Shown in pieces: positions 1 through 9,329 of a stretch of 64,000 nt of DNA. This stretch comes from Nostoc desertorum CM1-VF14 (lineage in GTDB: Bacteria > Cyanobacteriota > Cyanobacteriia > Cyanobacteriales > Nostocaceae). Numbering within the stretch: the first letter of the stretch is position 1; each line of letters starts with the position of its first letter. Both the position numbers and the translations under genes were made by a program. The notes under the pieces were generated by a model. That model was not told where the DNA came from, did not search any database, and saw only the letters and a list, made by a program, of their open reading frames with translations. Location: contig JAHHHR010000028.1 in the NCBI GenBank assembly GCA_019359245.1, positions 1 to 64,000 of the forward strand. The letters are read 5' to 3'.

Positions 1-83
1 GTAACGCTCACAACTTCCCCTTAGATTTGGCTGCTGGTGATGTTGCTCCTGTCGCAATGAGCGCTCCTGCTATCAACGGTTAA
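1..83 (+). CDS. psbA: photosystem II D1 protein, 3' end (partial)
   Basis: Only the last 27 codons are in the window, read from base 3 to the TAA at 81-83. They end NAHNFPLDLA followed by AGDVAPVAMSAPAING. The first part is the conserved D1 C-terminus that ligates the Mn4CaO5 cluster. The last 16 residues are the extension removed by the CtpA protease after the Ala of DLA. The product is the thylakoid reaction-centre subunit of photosystem II. Cyanobacteria usually carry several psbA copies and this fragment cannot tell which one it is. A strong hairpin follows directly. Confidence 0.95.
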   Translation, partial: NAHNFPLDLAAGDVAPVAMSAPAING

Positions 84-105
84 TTCTGAAGTTTAGTTAA
101 ATCTT

Positions 106-138
106 AAAGCGCTCTCCCAAAAGGGAGAGCGCTTTTAA
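106..138 (+). terminator. intrinsic terminator of psbA
   Basis: A perfect 13-bp stem (AAAGCGCTCTCCC at 106-118, GGGAGAGCGCTTT at 123-135) closes an AAAA loop and runs into a short T stretch, 23 bases after the psbA stop. Confidence 0.9.
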
Positions 139-419
139 TTTAAGTTAGGGTATTTACTTATGCACGAGTTACGGAATAACAAACCACAGAGGCGCAGAGA
201 AGCCAGTGCGCCCTTGCGGTTCCCCGATTCAACTGGCGCGACACAGAGAAATGAGGGTTTGAGAGATATTTTGCGTAAGTCCTAATAGAGTTGGATAAAA
301 ATTTTAGAGAGAATTTTGCATAAATGCTAAAAAATAGCGAAAAATTCTACAAACGCAAAAATAAACTTTTGTAAGAACTCTAGGTAGAATACATAAGCCT
401 CACCTTTTTCCTCAAAATC
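139..419. other. psbA-aroC intergenic region
   Basis: No credible gene seen. It contains a dispersed repeat fragment around 181-200 (AACCACAGAGGCGCAGAGAA), a relative of which recurs near 42409, and the motif TGCGTAAGTCCTAATAG near 273, which recurs near 34146 and 34304. The last 100 bases are AT-rich and presumably hold the aroC promoter. Confidence 0.5.
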
Positions 420-1508
420 ATGGGCAACATTTTTGGTCATCTATTTCGCATCAGTACTTTTGGCGAGTCTCACGGCGGCGGTGTGGGGGTTGTGATTGAT
501 GGTTGTCCTCCACAACTAGAAATTTCGGCAGAAGAAATTCAAGTAGAGCTAGATAGAAGGCGTCCCGGACAAAGTAAAATTACGACGCCTCGCAAAGAAG
601 CAGATACCTGCGAGATTTTATCAGGGGTATTTGAAGGCAAAACACTAGGAACGCCTATAACAATTTTGGTGCGGAACAAAGATACTCGTCCCCAAGATTA
701 CGACGAGATGGCCGAGAAGTATCGGCCTTCTCACGCAGATGCAACTTATGATGCCAAATATGGCATTCGCAATTGGCAAGGTGGGGGTAGGTCGTCAGCG
801 CGTGAGACAATCGGAAGAGTAGCAGCAGGTGCGATCGCTAAAAAAATTCTTCGTCAAGTGGCCAATGTCGAAGTTATCGCTTACGTTAAGCGTATCAAAG
901 ACTTGGAAGGTGTAGTTGATCCAAATACTGTCACCTTAGAACAAGTGGAGAGCAATATCGTTCGTTGTCCCGATGCTGATTGCAGCGATCGCATGATTGA
1001 ATTAATTGAGCAAATAGGTAGACAAGGTGATTCAATCGGCGGTGTAGTAGAATGTGTGGCGCGAAATGTGCCGAAAGGTTTGGGCGAACCAGTATTCGAT
1101 AAATTGGAAGCTGATATCGCTAAGGGTGTCATGTCTCTTCCTGCTAGCAAAGGCTTTGAAATTGGTTCCGGTTTTGGGGGAACGCTGCTAACGGGAATTG
1201 AACATAACGATGAATTTTATATTGATCAAAATGGTGAAATCCGCACGCTAACAAACCGTTCTGGTGGTATTCAAGGGGGAATTTCCAACGGCGAAAATAT
1301 CATTTTGCGAGTTGCATTTAAGCCGACAGCAACAATTAGAAAAGAGCAGAAGACTGTAACTCGTGAAGGCGAAGAAACGCTATTGGCAGCGAAAGGACGC
1401 CATGATCCTTGTGTATTACCGCGTGCAGTTCCAATGGTTGAGGCAATGGTGGCATTGGTACTGTGTGACCATTTGTTACGGCATTATGGGCAGTGTAAGG
1501 TCTTGTAG
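420..1508 (+). CDS. aroC: chorismate synthase
   Basis: Converts 5-enolpyruvylshikimate-3-phosphate to chorismate, the last step of the shikimate pathway, using reduced FMN. The N-terminus MGNIFGHLFRISTFGESHGG carries the family signature with His18. Other hallmarks are RRRPGQSK near residue 47, GGRSSARET near 122 with AAGAIAKK after it, and the C-terminal RHDPCVLPRAVPMVEAM. Its 362 residues match the usual 360-390. The ATG at 420 starts directly at the conserved N-terminus, so the start is secure. It stands alone; the next downstream reading frame is a decayed ABC transporter piece. Confidence 0.97.
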   Translation: MGNIFGHLFRISTFGESHGGGVGVVIDGCPPQLEISAEEIQVELDRRRPGQSKITTPRKEADTCEILSGVFEGKTLGTPITILVRNKDTRPQDYDEMAEKYRPSHADATYDAKYGIRNWQGGGRSSARETIGRVAAGAIAKKILRQVANVEVIAYVKRIKDLEGVVDPNTVTLEQVESNIVRCPDADCSDRMIELIEQIGRQGDSIGGVVECVARNVPKGLGEPVFDKLEADIAKGVMSLPASKGFEIGSGFGGTLLTGIEHNDEFYIDQNGEIRTLTNRSGGIQGGISNGENIILRVAFKPTATIRKEQKTVTREGEETLLAAKGRHDPCVLPRAVPMVEAMVALVLCDHLLRHYGQCKVL

Positions 1509-1604
1509 TAAACTTTAACTGGCAAAAAATATTTATTTTCTTGGGGTGGTTATCTTACTCGCCCTCTCAAAGAATATTTAGACTCTGTGAACTACCCACG
1601 CTAA

Positions 1605-2219
1605 CTTCGAATAACAAGTGGTCTTTATAACAGACAAGATTTATCTTTAGAATGTCTGCGACAGCAGGTAGTCTTAGTACCACAAGACCCACACTTCTGG
1701 AGTCGCTCAATCTTTGATAACTTCCAGTTCAGCTATTCTGATGTAACTTTTGAAGAAATTGTCAGAGCTTGCGAAATAGCAGGAGCTGATGAATTTATTA
1801 GCGAACTACCTGACAAATATCATACTGTCTTAGGAGAATTTGGAGCGAATCTTTCTGGTGGACAACGGCAGAGATTAGCGATCGCTAGAGCAATAATTAC
1901 TAACCCACCGATACTGATTTTGGATGAATCCACTGGCGCTCTCGATCCGGTGAGTGAAGCTGAAGTACTAAATCGACTGCTTACCTATCGCCAAGGCAAA
2001 ACCACAATTTTAATTAGTCACCGCCCCAGAGTGATTGAGCGAGCCGATTGGATTGTATTACTAGAGAAAGGACGTTTGCAAATCCAAGGTTCTCCAGAAG
2101 AATTGCGCCAAATTGCTGGCGAACACTTGGGCTTCCTAGACGATGTTCGGTCATCAACACCGAGTTTGCTGGTGAAATATTCCAGTCATGCTAATGGCAA
2201 ATACGCCGCAATTAGTTAA
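1605..2219 (+). pseudogene. C-terminal remnant of an exporter-type ABC ATPase
   Basis: The frame after the TAA at 1602-1604 reads LYNRQDLSLECLRQQVVLVPQDPHFWSRSIFDNF (Q-loop region), then LSGGQRQRLAIARA (ABC signature), ILILDESTGALD (Walker B and D-loop) and the H-loop LISHRP. This resembles the ATPase domain of HlyB/peptidase-type exporters. The Walker A motif and all membrane segments are missing upstream, and no start codon lies before the conserved part; the first usable one, TTG at 1920, falls in Walker B. It is therefore a truncated relic that cannot bind ATP normally. The C-terminal part is intact to its own stop codon. Confidence 0.8.
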
Positions 2220-2239
2220 TGCAATCTTCTCTCTTTGAA

Positions 2240-2560
2240 ATTTTGGATTGCTCCTCAAGGGAGAGGCAGGGGGGCAAGGAGCAGGGGGACAAGGGGAAGA
2301 ATTCCTCCCTGCGCCCCGATCCTTTGCCTTATTCTCAACCATCCCTTCTTCATCCTTATTATTATGGTTAGTCAATCGAATCCTGTCTTGCTACCCCAAG
2401 TTGAAGAAAGCGATTTTCTTCCACCATTTGGTAATTAAGGCAGTGGTACAAACTGAGGATAAAAGCAAGTTGAAGGCAGGGGAGCAGGGAGCAAGGGAGA
2501 ATTTTCTCCTCTGCCCCCCGCACCCCGCCCCCTGCTTCTTCTCAATGCCCCATGTCCCAT
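2240..2560. repeat. G/C-strand-biased low-complexity repeats
   Basis: The gap between the ABC remnant and the DUF3288 gene is filled with purine-rich words such as GGGGAGCAGGGAGCAAGGG and their pyrimidine complements, in two blocks (about 2262-2325 and 2478-2545). The paired blocks could fold back. This repeat style is common between Nostoc genes; a fragment of the same kind is embedded in the XPB helicase gene near 20310-20360. Short open frames across it are repeat translations and are not called. Confidence 0.6.
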
Positions 2561-2562
2561 TC

Positions 2563-2859
2563 CTAATTCCAATCCTGTTCCTCTTTCTTCCCGCGACTTT
2601 TGTAAATTCCCCCTAAATTGTGAATTTGACGAGTTTTCTCAAAAAGCTCGGTCTCGGTCAAACCCCACTGCTGCAAGGCTTTATCTAGGTCTTTTTGAAT
2701 GTCTCTTGCCCCTGGAAACCCTTGATAACGCATTCGCAATCTAGCTAATTCTGCTAAGTTATAGTCTGTCGCCTCTTGAGCGAGTAAAATATCAATAAGG
2801 GTGCGATCGCGGTTATAAAGAGGGTGTTGTTGGTCTTTACCTCCCGTTGGTTGAGTCAT
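2563..2859 (-). CDS. DUF3288 family protein
   Basis: A 98-residue soluble protein containing KDQQHPLYNRDRTLIDILLAQEATDYNLAELARLRMRYQGFPGARDIQKDL. From memory this is the conserved cyanobacterial DUF3288 block; the family has no established function. The ATG at 2859 places the conserved block just after an eight-residue tail-like start, and the length matches the family. It is convergent with the upstream remnant and diverges from clpC. The last 12 or so residues (KSRGKKEEQDWN) are charged and probably unstructured. Confidence 0.8.
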   Translation of the reverse strand: MTQPTGGKDQQHPLYNRDRTLIDILLAQEATDYNLAELARLRMRYQGFPGARDIQKDLDKALQQWGLTETELFEKTRQIHNLGGIYKSRGKKEEQDWN

Positions 2860-3200
2860 AATGAGTCTTGAGTGTTAAGTGTTAAATCCTGAGTTTTTAG
2901 TTTAGCCCAGAGCATAGGAGTATATAAGGCAAAGGTAAATCACTAAACACTGAAACCTTAATTGTTAAATATACGACTACTCAGTTCCTAATTACTCTAC
3001 ACAGGGCTAAACACCCTGCTATCGCTAACCGCACTCAAAACTCTTACAGACGGCAACTACACCTGAGGCTTACGGCTCTCACCACTGCCGCGAAAGTTTA
3101 AATAAAGTTACATTAGTTCTTAAGAAAATACAAAAAACTTTAGATGAGGGTGAATTTTATCTCACCCAAAGTCCAAGCAGCGAGGGAGCAAGAACCCATT
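2860..3200. other. divergent promoter region of DUF3288 gene and clpC
   Basis: About 340 bases without a gene. It holds heptamer-like words (GAGTGTTAAGTGTTAAATCC near 2870) and presumably the promoters of both flanking genes. An in-frame ATG at 3144 would extend ClpC but has no ribosome binding site and adds residues unlike the family. Confidence 0.4.
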
Positions 3201-5654
3201 ATGTTTGAACACTTCACTTCCGAAGCCATTAGAGTAATTATGTTAGCTCAGGAGGAAGCACGTCGCCTGGGACACAACTTCGTAGGAACTGAACAAATTC
3301 TCCTGGGTTTGATGGGAGAAGGAACTGGGGTTGCTGCTAAAGTGCTGGCCGAATTAGGCGTTACCCTCAAAGATGCACGTCGCGAGGTAGAAAAAATTAT
3401 TGGTAGGGGTTCTGGTTTTGTACCACCAGAAATTCCTTTTACTCCTAAAGTAAAAAGCCTCTTCGAGCAATCGTTTAAAGAAGCTCATAGTCTGGGACAG
3501 AATTACATTAACACTGAACACTTACTCTTAGGATTGACCGAGGCTGGTGAAGGTGTTGCCGCCAAAGTATTGCAAAATCTAGGAGTTGACTTCAAGACTG
3601 TCCGTAGTGCCATAGTTCGCCGTTTGGGTGAAAATGCACCAGCTATAGCTGGTGGTGGTAGTCAAAAGCGCACCCAACCATTAACGATGGAAGAGTTTGG
3701 TCGGAATTTGACTAAATTAGCACAAGAAGGCAGACTCGACCCCGTAGTTGGTCGTGAGAAGGAAATTGAGCGGGCGATCCAGATCCTCGGTCGCCGCACT
3801 AAGAATAACCCAGTGTTGATTGGAGAACCAGGAGTTGGTAAAACTGCGATCGCAGAAGGTCTAGCTCAACGGATTATCAACCAGGATGTTCCCGAAACCT
3901 TACAGGATAAGCAAGTTATCAGCCTCGATATGGGGTCTTTGGTAGCTGGAACTCGCTTCCGTGGCGATTTTGAAGAACGCATCAAAAAAGTCGTAGAAGA
4001 AGTCCGCACTGTGGGCAATATCATCTTGGTGATTGACGAAATTCACACCTTGGTTGGCGCTGGTGGTACAGAAGGTGGATTGGATGCAGCAAACATCCTC
4101 AAACCTGCCTTAGCACGGGGTGAACTCCAGTGCATCGGCGCAACTACCCTCGATGAGTATCGTAAGCACATTGAGCGCGATGCCGCCTTAGAGCGTCGTT
4201 TCCAACCAATTATGGTCGGGGAACCCTCAGTAGAAGAAACCGTACAAATTCTTTACGGCTTGCGCGGCGCTTACGAACAGCATCACAAAGTAACAATTTT
4301 GGATGCGGCACTTGTAGCAGCAGCAGAATTATCAGACCGCTATATTAGCGATCGCTTCTTGCCAGATAAGGCAATAGATTTAATTGATGAAGCTGGTTCT
4401 CGCGTTCGTCTGCGGAACTCTCAAAGTTCTCCCAATAAAGAACTTAAGCGTGAACTCGCTGGCGTTACCAAAGAAAAAGAAGCAGCAGTCAGAGTCCAAG
4501 ATTTTGACAAAGCTGTAACCCTGCGCGACCAAGAGTTAAAACTTGCAGAACAACTGCAAGCAACGTTTACACCAAACGAGCAACCTGTCAACTCCACCGT
4601 AGTTGACGAAGAAGATATCGCCCAAATCGTTGCCTCTTGGACTGGTGTACCAGTTAATAAGCTGACTGAATCTGAGTCAGAATTGCTTCTGCACCTAGAA
4701 GACACTCTGCATCAACGGCTCATCGGTCAAGAGCAAGCAGTCTCAGCTGTATCTCGTGGTATCCGTCGCGCCCGTGTCGGCTTGAAAAATCCCAATCGTC
4801 CCATTGCTAGCTTTATCTTCTCTGGCCCTACCGGAGTTGGTAAAACAGAATTGGCGAAGGCACTAGCTTCCTACTTCTTCGGTGCGGAAGACTCCATGAT
4901 TCGCCTAGATATGTCCGAATACATGGAAAGCCACACCGTCGCCAAGCTAATTGGTTCGCCTCCTGGTTATGTCGGATACGACGAAGGCGGACAGCTTACA
5001 GAAGCCGTGCGGCGTAAACCATACACAGTGCTGCTATTCGACGAAATCGAAAAAGCACACCCCGATGTATTCAATATGCTGCTGCAAATGTTGGATGACG
5101 GTCATCTTACCGATGCTAAAGGTCGGAAAGTAGACTTCAAGAACACGCTGATCATTTTGACTTCCAACATCGGTTCTAAGGTGATTGAAAAAGGTGGTAG
5201 TGGTTTAGGCTTTGACTTCGATACTCAAGCCGACGCTAGTTATAACCGCATCCGCACCTTAGTAAATGAGGAATTGAAAGCTTACTTCCGTCCTGAGTTC
5301 CTGAACCGTCTTGATGAGATTATCGTCTTCACCCAGCTTTCTAGAGATGAAGTGAAGCAAATCGCTGAGATTATGCTTCGTGAAGTTTCTAAGCGCTTGA
5401 CGGAAAAGGGAATTATCTTAGAAGTTAGCGATCGCTTCAAAGAACTTGTAGTCCAAGAAGGCTATAACCCCAGCTACGGTGCTAGACCATTACGCCGAGC
5501 GATTATGCGCCTTTTAGAAGATTCTCTCGCCGAAGCAATGCTGTCTGGTCAAATTACAGATGGAGACACAGCGCTTATCGATGTTGATGATGACTCTCAG
5601 GTGAGAGTACAAAAATTAGAAAAACGAGAATTGCTCTTGGCAAATGTTGGCTAA
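3201..5654 (+). CDS. clpC: ClpC, HSP100 AAA+ unfoldase
   Basis: Class I HSP100 chaperone that unfolds substrates for the ClpP/ClpR protease. The order is: two Clp-N repeats (residues about 1-145), AAA-1 with Walker A GEPGVGKT near 208, an intervening UVR-like coiled region near 420-450, AAA-2 with Walker A GPTGVGKT near 542, and a C-terminal D2-small domain ending near LLANVG. The start at 3201 (MFEHFTSEAIRVIMLAQEEARRLGHN) matches the family and has an AGGGA about a dozen bases upstream. The in-frame ATG at 3144 adds 19 atypical residues and lacks such a site. The resulting 817 residues fit cyanobacterial ClpC. Confidence 0.95.
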   Translation: MFEHFTSEAIRVIMLAQEEARRLGHNFVGTEQILLGLMGEGTGVAAKVLAELGVTLKDARREVEKIIGRGSGFVPPEIPFTPKVKSLFEQSFKEAHSLGQNYINTEHLLLGLTEAGEGVAAKVLQNLGVDFKTVRSAIVRRLGENAPAIAGGGSQKRTQPLTMEEFGRNLTKLAQEGRLDPVVGREKEIERAIQILGRRTKNNPVLIGEPGVGKTAIAEGLAQRIINQDVPETLQDKQVISLDMGSLVAGTRFRGDFEERIKKVVEEVRTVGNIILVIDEIHTLVGAGGTEGGLDAANILKPALARGELQCIGATTLDEYRKHIERDAALERRFQPIMVGEPSVEETVQILYGLRGAYEQHHKVTILDAALVAAAELSDRYISDRFLPDKAIDLIDEAGSRVRLRNSQSSPNKELKRELAGVTKEKEAAVRVQDFDKAVTLRDQELKLAEQLQATFTPNEQPVNSTVVDEEDIAQIVASWTGVPVNKLTESESELLLHLEDTLHQRLIGQEQAVSAVSRGIRRARVGLKNPNRPIASFIFSGPTGVGKTELAKALASYFFGAEDSMIRLDMSEYMESHTVAKLIGSPPGYVGYDEGGQLTEAVRRKPYTVLLFDEIEKAHPDVFNMLLQMLDDGHLTDAKGRKVDFKNTLIILTSNIGSKVIEKGGSGLGFDFDTQADASYNRIRTLVNEELKAYFRPEFLNRLDEIIVFTQLSRDEVKQIAEIMLREVSKRLTEKGIILEVSDRFKELVVQEGYNPSYGARPLRRAIMRLLEDSLAEAMLSGQITDGDTALIDVDDDSQVRVQKLEKRELLLANVG

Positions 5655-5774
5655 TTTTATACCCGATCACTTTTTGTTGTAATATTTGAGAAATACTCTA
5701 GCCTCTCATCTCAGTAGAGGCATAAGCAGGGGCATCTGCGACAAACATAAAGTGAAATGGTATTATATCTTTTA

Positions 5775-5803
5775 CCCCTAGTAGAAATACTAGGGGTTTT
5801 TTT
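5775..5803 (+). terminator. intrinsic terminator of clpC
   Basis: A 9-bp stem, CCCCTAGTA at 5775-5783 with TACTAGGGG at 5788-5796, closed by a GAAA tetraloop and followed by seven T. It lies about 120 bases after the clpC stop. Confidence 0.9.
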
Positions 5804-5878
5804 GGGCAATTTTTTTTGGATGCAACACCCGGTAGGCTAGCACAGATGTGCGCTTTGTATACCCCAGAAATCAACAAC

Positions 5879-6973
5879 TCATTGCGATATTGATTCCTTG
5901 GACAACAATTCCGATGCTACTTCTCCTACATTCTCAGAATCGCCAGGTTTGGAAAAACCATCTGCTACATCTTTGATAAAACCAGCTACAGGTACCGCGA
6001 CTAGTAAACCCAAAACTCCGCCAACATTAGTTCCTACAAGCAAAGCAATTAAAACCCATATTGGTCTAATACCAGTAAATTTGCCTAAAAGTCGTGGTGC
6101 GATCGCCTGATCAATTAGTTGGTCAATGACAACAGCTACTGCAAAAATCTTCACTGCTAGCCAAAAGTCATGTGTGGCTATTATTAAAGTTATTACAACA
6201 AGACTGACGACATCGCCAAAGGGAATTAAACTCAAAAGCCCAGCCCCCAAACCAAAAAGTAAAGCAAACTGCACTTGAAAAGCTAAAAATAATAATGTTA
6301 ATGAAACTCCCATCAGCAAAGCCAAACTTCCCTGACCAATCAAGTAATTTTGAAAGTTTTGTTGAATAGATTGGCTTACCTTCTGAGCGAAACTTCCAGG
6401 TAGCTTTTTAAATATCCCCTCCCAAACCCTTGGGCCATCTAATAACAAATAGAAAGTCAGTACTATTATGATTAATGCCTCAGAGATACTATCAATCGTA
6501 TCTATGATAATGCTTAGAAGTTTATCTGAAAGAAACTCTAATTCATTGGGCAATTGCTCAGTTAATTGGCTTAATAGCTGGCTTAAATTCACATTTAACT
6601 TGTGCCTAAAAAACCAGTCATTTAAAATTTGAAGTTTTTCTTCGCTAGAATCAATCCATCGAGGAAGGACTTTCACCATCTCATTAAATTGTTCTAAAAC
6701 AATGGGGAGTAAAGTGATACCCAGACCAACGATAATTACCAATGCTAATATAAAAACTAATGCTACTGCATAGCCACGTTTCACTCCTCGCTGTTGGAGA
6801 ACCGAGACAGGATAGTTTAAAACGAATGCGAGTAAAGTAGCCAAAACAAGAATTGTTACAACAGGTTGAAAATTTTTAACCAGCAAAAATGCTAGCCAAC
6901 CATTGAGAAAGACTAAAGGAAATAGCAGCGTAAAAATTAACCATTTCAGTACTTGATTGAGTGTAAAATTCAT
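5879..6973 (-). CDS. AI-2E transporter family (PerM/YdiK-like) membrane protein
   Basis: A 364-residue polytopic membrane protein. It has an N-terminal hydrophobic pair (about 10-60), a third helix near 65-90, a soluble helical stretch (about 95-150), then several C-terminal helices including FGLGAGLLSLIPFGDVVSLV and the family-typical PLLGKFTGIRPIWVLIALLVG-like segment near 300. Members are annotated as AI-2 exporters or sodium/proton antiporters, but the substrate cannot be read from sequence. It stands alone, convergent with clpC. ATG at 6973 is the only start consistent with the first membrane helix. Confidence 0.85.
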   Translation of the reverse strand: MNFTLNQVLKWLIFTLLFPLVFLNGWLAFLLVKNFQPVVTILVLATLLAFVLNYPVSVLQQRGVKRGYAVALVFILALVIIVGLGITLLPIVLEQFNEMVKVLPRWIDSSEEKLQILNDWFFRHKLNVNLSQLLSQLTEQLPNELEFLSDKLLSIIIDTIDSISEALIIIVLTFYLLLDGPRVWEGIFKKLPGSFAQKVSQSIQQNFQNYLIGQGSLALLMGVSLTLLFLAFQVQFALLFGLGAGLLSLIPFGDVVSLVVITLIIATHDFWLAVKIFAVAVVIDQLIDQAIAPRLLGKFTGIRPIWVLIALLVGTNVGGVLGLLVAVPVAGFIKDVADGFSKPGDSENVGEVASELLSKESISQ

Positions 6974-7102
6974 AATTAAGTTAAAAATTAAAATTATTCT
7001 ATTTACTAGATTGAACCGAGTAATAAAATCTGCTCAAGAGGAAGTAGACAAGAAAAATCTTCCCCATTGTCCATTCCCTACTTTCTATCATCATTCCGAT
7101 TA

Positions 7103-8536
7103 CTAACTTTCAGCGAAAGCTAAAAATTGCTCCTCATTTATTCGCCCTGCTTGATACAGAGTATTAGTAATTTCCGAAATAGTTAAAACCGCATGACTGC
7201 GATAACCATTTTGCTGTAACCTATCTTTCACTCCTTGTTCATGATCGATAAGTACCACAATATCATTAACATTTAATCCTGCTGATTCTAATTTTCGTGC
7301 CCCTTCCATGACACTTTTACCACTGATGAGAATATCGTCAACCACTACAACTGTTTCACCAGGATGAAAGTTACCCTCAATGACTCTCCGAGTTCCATGT
7401 GCCTTTACTTCTTTACGGGGAAAAATCATTGGACAATGAAGGCGCAAAGCTAAACCAGTAGCTGTAGGTAAAGAACCGTAAGGAATACCTGCTAACCTAT
7501 CAAAATTCAGATTCTTCAAAATATCCTCATAAGCTGTGAGAACTTGATTAAAAACTTGGGGATTGGAAATAATTTTGCGTAAATCGATGTAATAAGGAAA
7601 TATCGCTCCTGATGCTTGGACAAAGCTGCCAAACATAATGCAGTCAATATCATAAAGCTGTAAAATTAAATCCTGTTGGGGGTGTTGATTTAGCAAACAA
7701 ACATCAGGAAACCACACAGAACATGTGGAATTATCGTGAATAATTTCAGTTTTTATTTGATTAATTTCTGTACGTAAAGACTGGATTTCCTCAGATAGTT
7801 GTGTGTTTCCCAACATATCTTGAGGAACAGGAATTAGCAAACCATCACCGTTAGTATTCAAGCCCGCTTCTAAAATTTGCTTCAGCTTTAAACCCTCTGC
7901 CCAGATGCTACGCGCCATAATAATTCTTTCAGGCGCGATCGCTCGAATAAGCGCTAAAACTTCAGGATTTGTAGTTCCTACTTCCAAACCCAATTGTTCT
8001 GGAGTTCCCCAGGTTTTTGATTCTTTTACCACCTGTAAATAAAGGGGTGATTCGTTTGTAGGATATTGCTGTAAAGCTTCTGCACCTGGATTAGAAGTAC
8101 AGCATAAAATAAACACAGCTTTATCAGGATAGACTAAAAAAGGTGCTACATGATCTTGTCCTGTATAGGGACTAAGAGTGATTGCATCCACTTGCCATTC
8201 TGTAAACACAGTCCGAGCAAAAATGGTACTAGTATTTAAGTCACTGTGTTTAGCATCTAAAATTACTGGAATATGGGTTGGAATAGCTGCTAAAGTTTTG
8301 TACAGCAGTTCTAAGCCGGGAATACCTAACGCTTCGTAAAAGCCAAGTGTCGGTTTATAGGCACAAACGTAATCAGAAGTTTCAGCAATAATGAATTGTA
8401 ACCATTTCTCCAAACCAGCGATGAGTTCTTCAGATTCATAACGCACAGGCATCATCTCTGGATTTGGATCAAGTCCTACAAATAGTAAGCTTTGATTTTG
8501 CAAGATATTACGATTCAATTTATCAAAAAAGTTCAT
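7103..8536 (-). CDS. pyrFE: bifunctional OMP decarboxylase / orotate phosphoribosyltransferase
   Basis: Fuses the last two steps of UMP synthesis, in the reverse order of the eukaryotic UMPS fusion. The N-terminal half (about 1-270) is OMP decarboxylase of the PyrF type with the catalytic DAKHSD (Lys96). The C-terminal half (about 285-477) is orotate phosphoribosyltransferase with the PRPP-binding loop VVVVDDILISGKS at 396-408. This fusion is known in cyanobacteria. It starts 22 bases after the stop of the cytochrome b-like gene on the same strand, so the two are probably cotranscribed, although no functional link is evident. No clear Shine-Dalgarno sequence precedes the ATG. Confidence 0.95.
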   Translation of the reverse strand: MNFFDKLNRNILQNQSLLFVGLDPNPEMMPVRYESEELIAGLEKWLQFIIAETSDYVCAYKPTLGFYEALGIPGLELLYKTLAAIPTHIPVILDAKHSDLNTSTIFARTVFTEWQVDAITLSPYTGQDHVAPFLVYPDKAVFILCCTSNPGAEALQQYPTNESPLYLQVVKESKTWGTPEQLGLEVGTTNPEVLALIRAIAPERIIMARSIWAEGLKLKQILEAGLNTNGDGLLIPVPQDMLGNTQLSEEIQSLRTEINQIKTEIIHDNSTCSVWFPDVCLLNQHPQQDLILQLYDIDCIMFGSFVQASGAIFPYYIDLRKIISNPQVFNQVLTAYEDILKNLNFDRLAGIPYGSLPTATGLALRLHCPMIFPRKEVKAHGTRRVIEGNFHPGETVVVVDDILISGKSVMEGARKLESAGLNVNDIVVLIDHEQGVKDRLQQNGYRSHAVLTISEITNTLYQAGRINEEQFLAFAES

Positions 8537-8558
8537 TTTTTTATTAAAAAAAGTTCGT

Positions 8559-9155
8559 TTACGAAAACATTGATTCTGTTAATTCAGTACCACCAGCTTT
8601 GCGTCCTAATCGAGAGTGAATTACTACAAATAAGATAACCATCGGCACAGAGGCAAAGTGAACAATTCGCAATGCTTGCCAATCGCCAAAAAAATCCACA
8701 ATCCAGGGAAATTGAGCAGGTTTATACATTCCTATTCCTGTCAATAACGCTAGCAGTAAAATAGGAATAATTGCTGTATAGGCAATCCGATGCCAAGCAT
8801 AAATTAAGCGTTTGGAATTTTGACTTTTTTGTAATGCTTTTAAGTCATTTGCACCTACAAATCTATGTCGCCAGCGTCGGGTAATTAAAACATAAATTCC
8901 ATACCACAGAAGATTCAGCGAAAATAGCCACATTGCTGCAAAATGCCAGTGTCTACCTCCTGCAAGCCAACCTCCTAAAGTAAATATCGGAGGAATGTGT
9001 AAACCAGCACGTCCGCCAAAAACAGGGTTGGCGTTGTAAATTTGTAGCCCACTGGTGAGCATGATAAATAGACTAATGATGTTACACCAGTGGAAAATTT
9101 TGGCTCCGATTGCTTGAGTAGGTAGCTTTCGAGTTTCAGAGGGGGTCAAAGTCAT
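8559..9155 (-). CDS. cytochrome b561/b6-type membrane protein
   Basis: A 198-residue membrane protein with about four hydrophobic helices and histidines placed as in di-heme cytochrome b domains: His22 (KIFHWCN), His69/His71 (GGRHWHFAAMW), His122 (YAWHRIAY), His166 (RIVHFASV) and His180. The family usually anchors and feeds electrons to a periplasmic oxidoreductase, often a molybdopterin enzyme. No such partner is adjacent here, so the electron-transfer partner is unknown. It precedes pyrFE closely on the same strand. ATG at 9155 begins directly before the first helix. Confidence 0.8.
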   Translation of the reverse strand: MTLTPSETRKLPTQAIGAKIFHWCNIISLFIMLTSGLQIYNANPVFGGRAGLHIPPIFTLGGWLAGGRHWHFAAMWLFSLNLLWYGIYVLITRRWRHRFVGANDLKALQKSQNSKRLIYAWHRIAYTAIIPILLLALLTGIGMYKPAQFPWIVDFFGDWQALRIVHFASVPMVILFVVIHSRLGRKAGGTELTESMFS

Positions 9156-9329
9156 AGATTTTGACTGATAAAATTTGCTGTTTATCTATCTTGGGTAAAT
9201 GACACCGCAAGTTTCGAGGTAGTTATTACTTACCCTCTATTTTCCCTTAACCGAGCAGTATTGCCGTTCATCCTGCCTCCCCTATTTAAGATTTACTGTA
9301 TAAATAGCCTTTTATTGTCAATTAATTAC

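Noticed and set aside
1509..1604. Extending the ABC remnant upstream of 1605
   Set aside because: The frame has a TAA at 1602 and the sequence before it does not give a Walker A motif in any frame.
2235..2616. Short open frames in the G-rich repeats
   Set aside because: They are translations of low-complexity repeats in overlapping frames, with no ribosome binding sites.
3144..3200. Longer ClpC start
   Set aside because: No Shine-Dalgarno sequence and 19 residues unlike ClpC; the ATG at 3201 matches the family.
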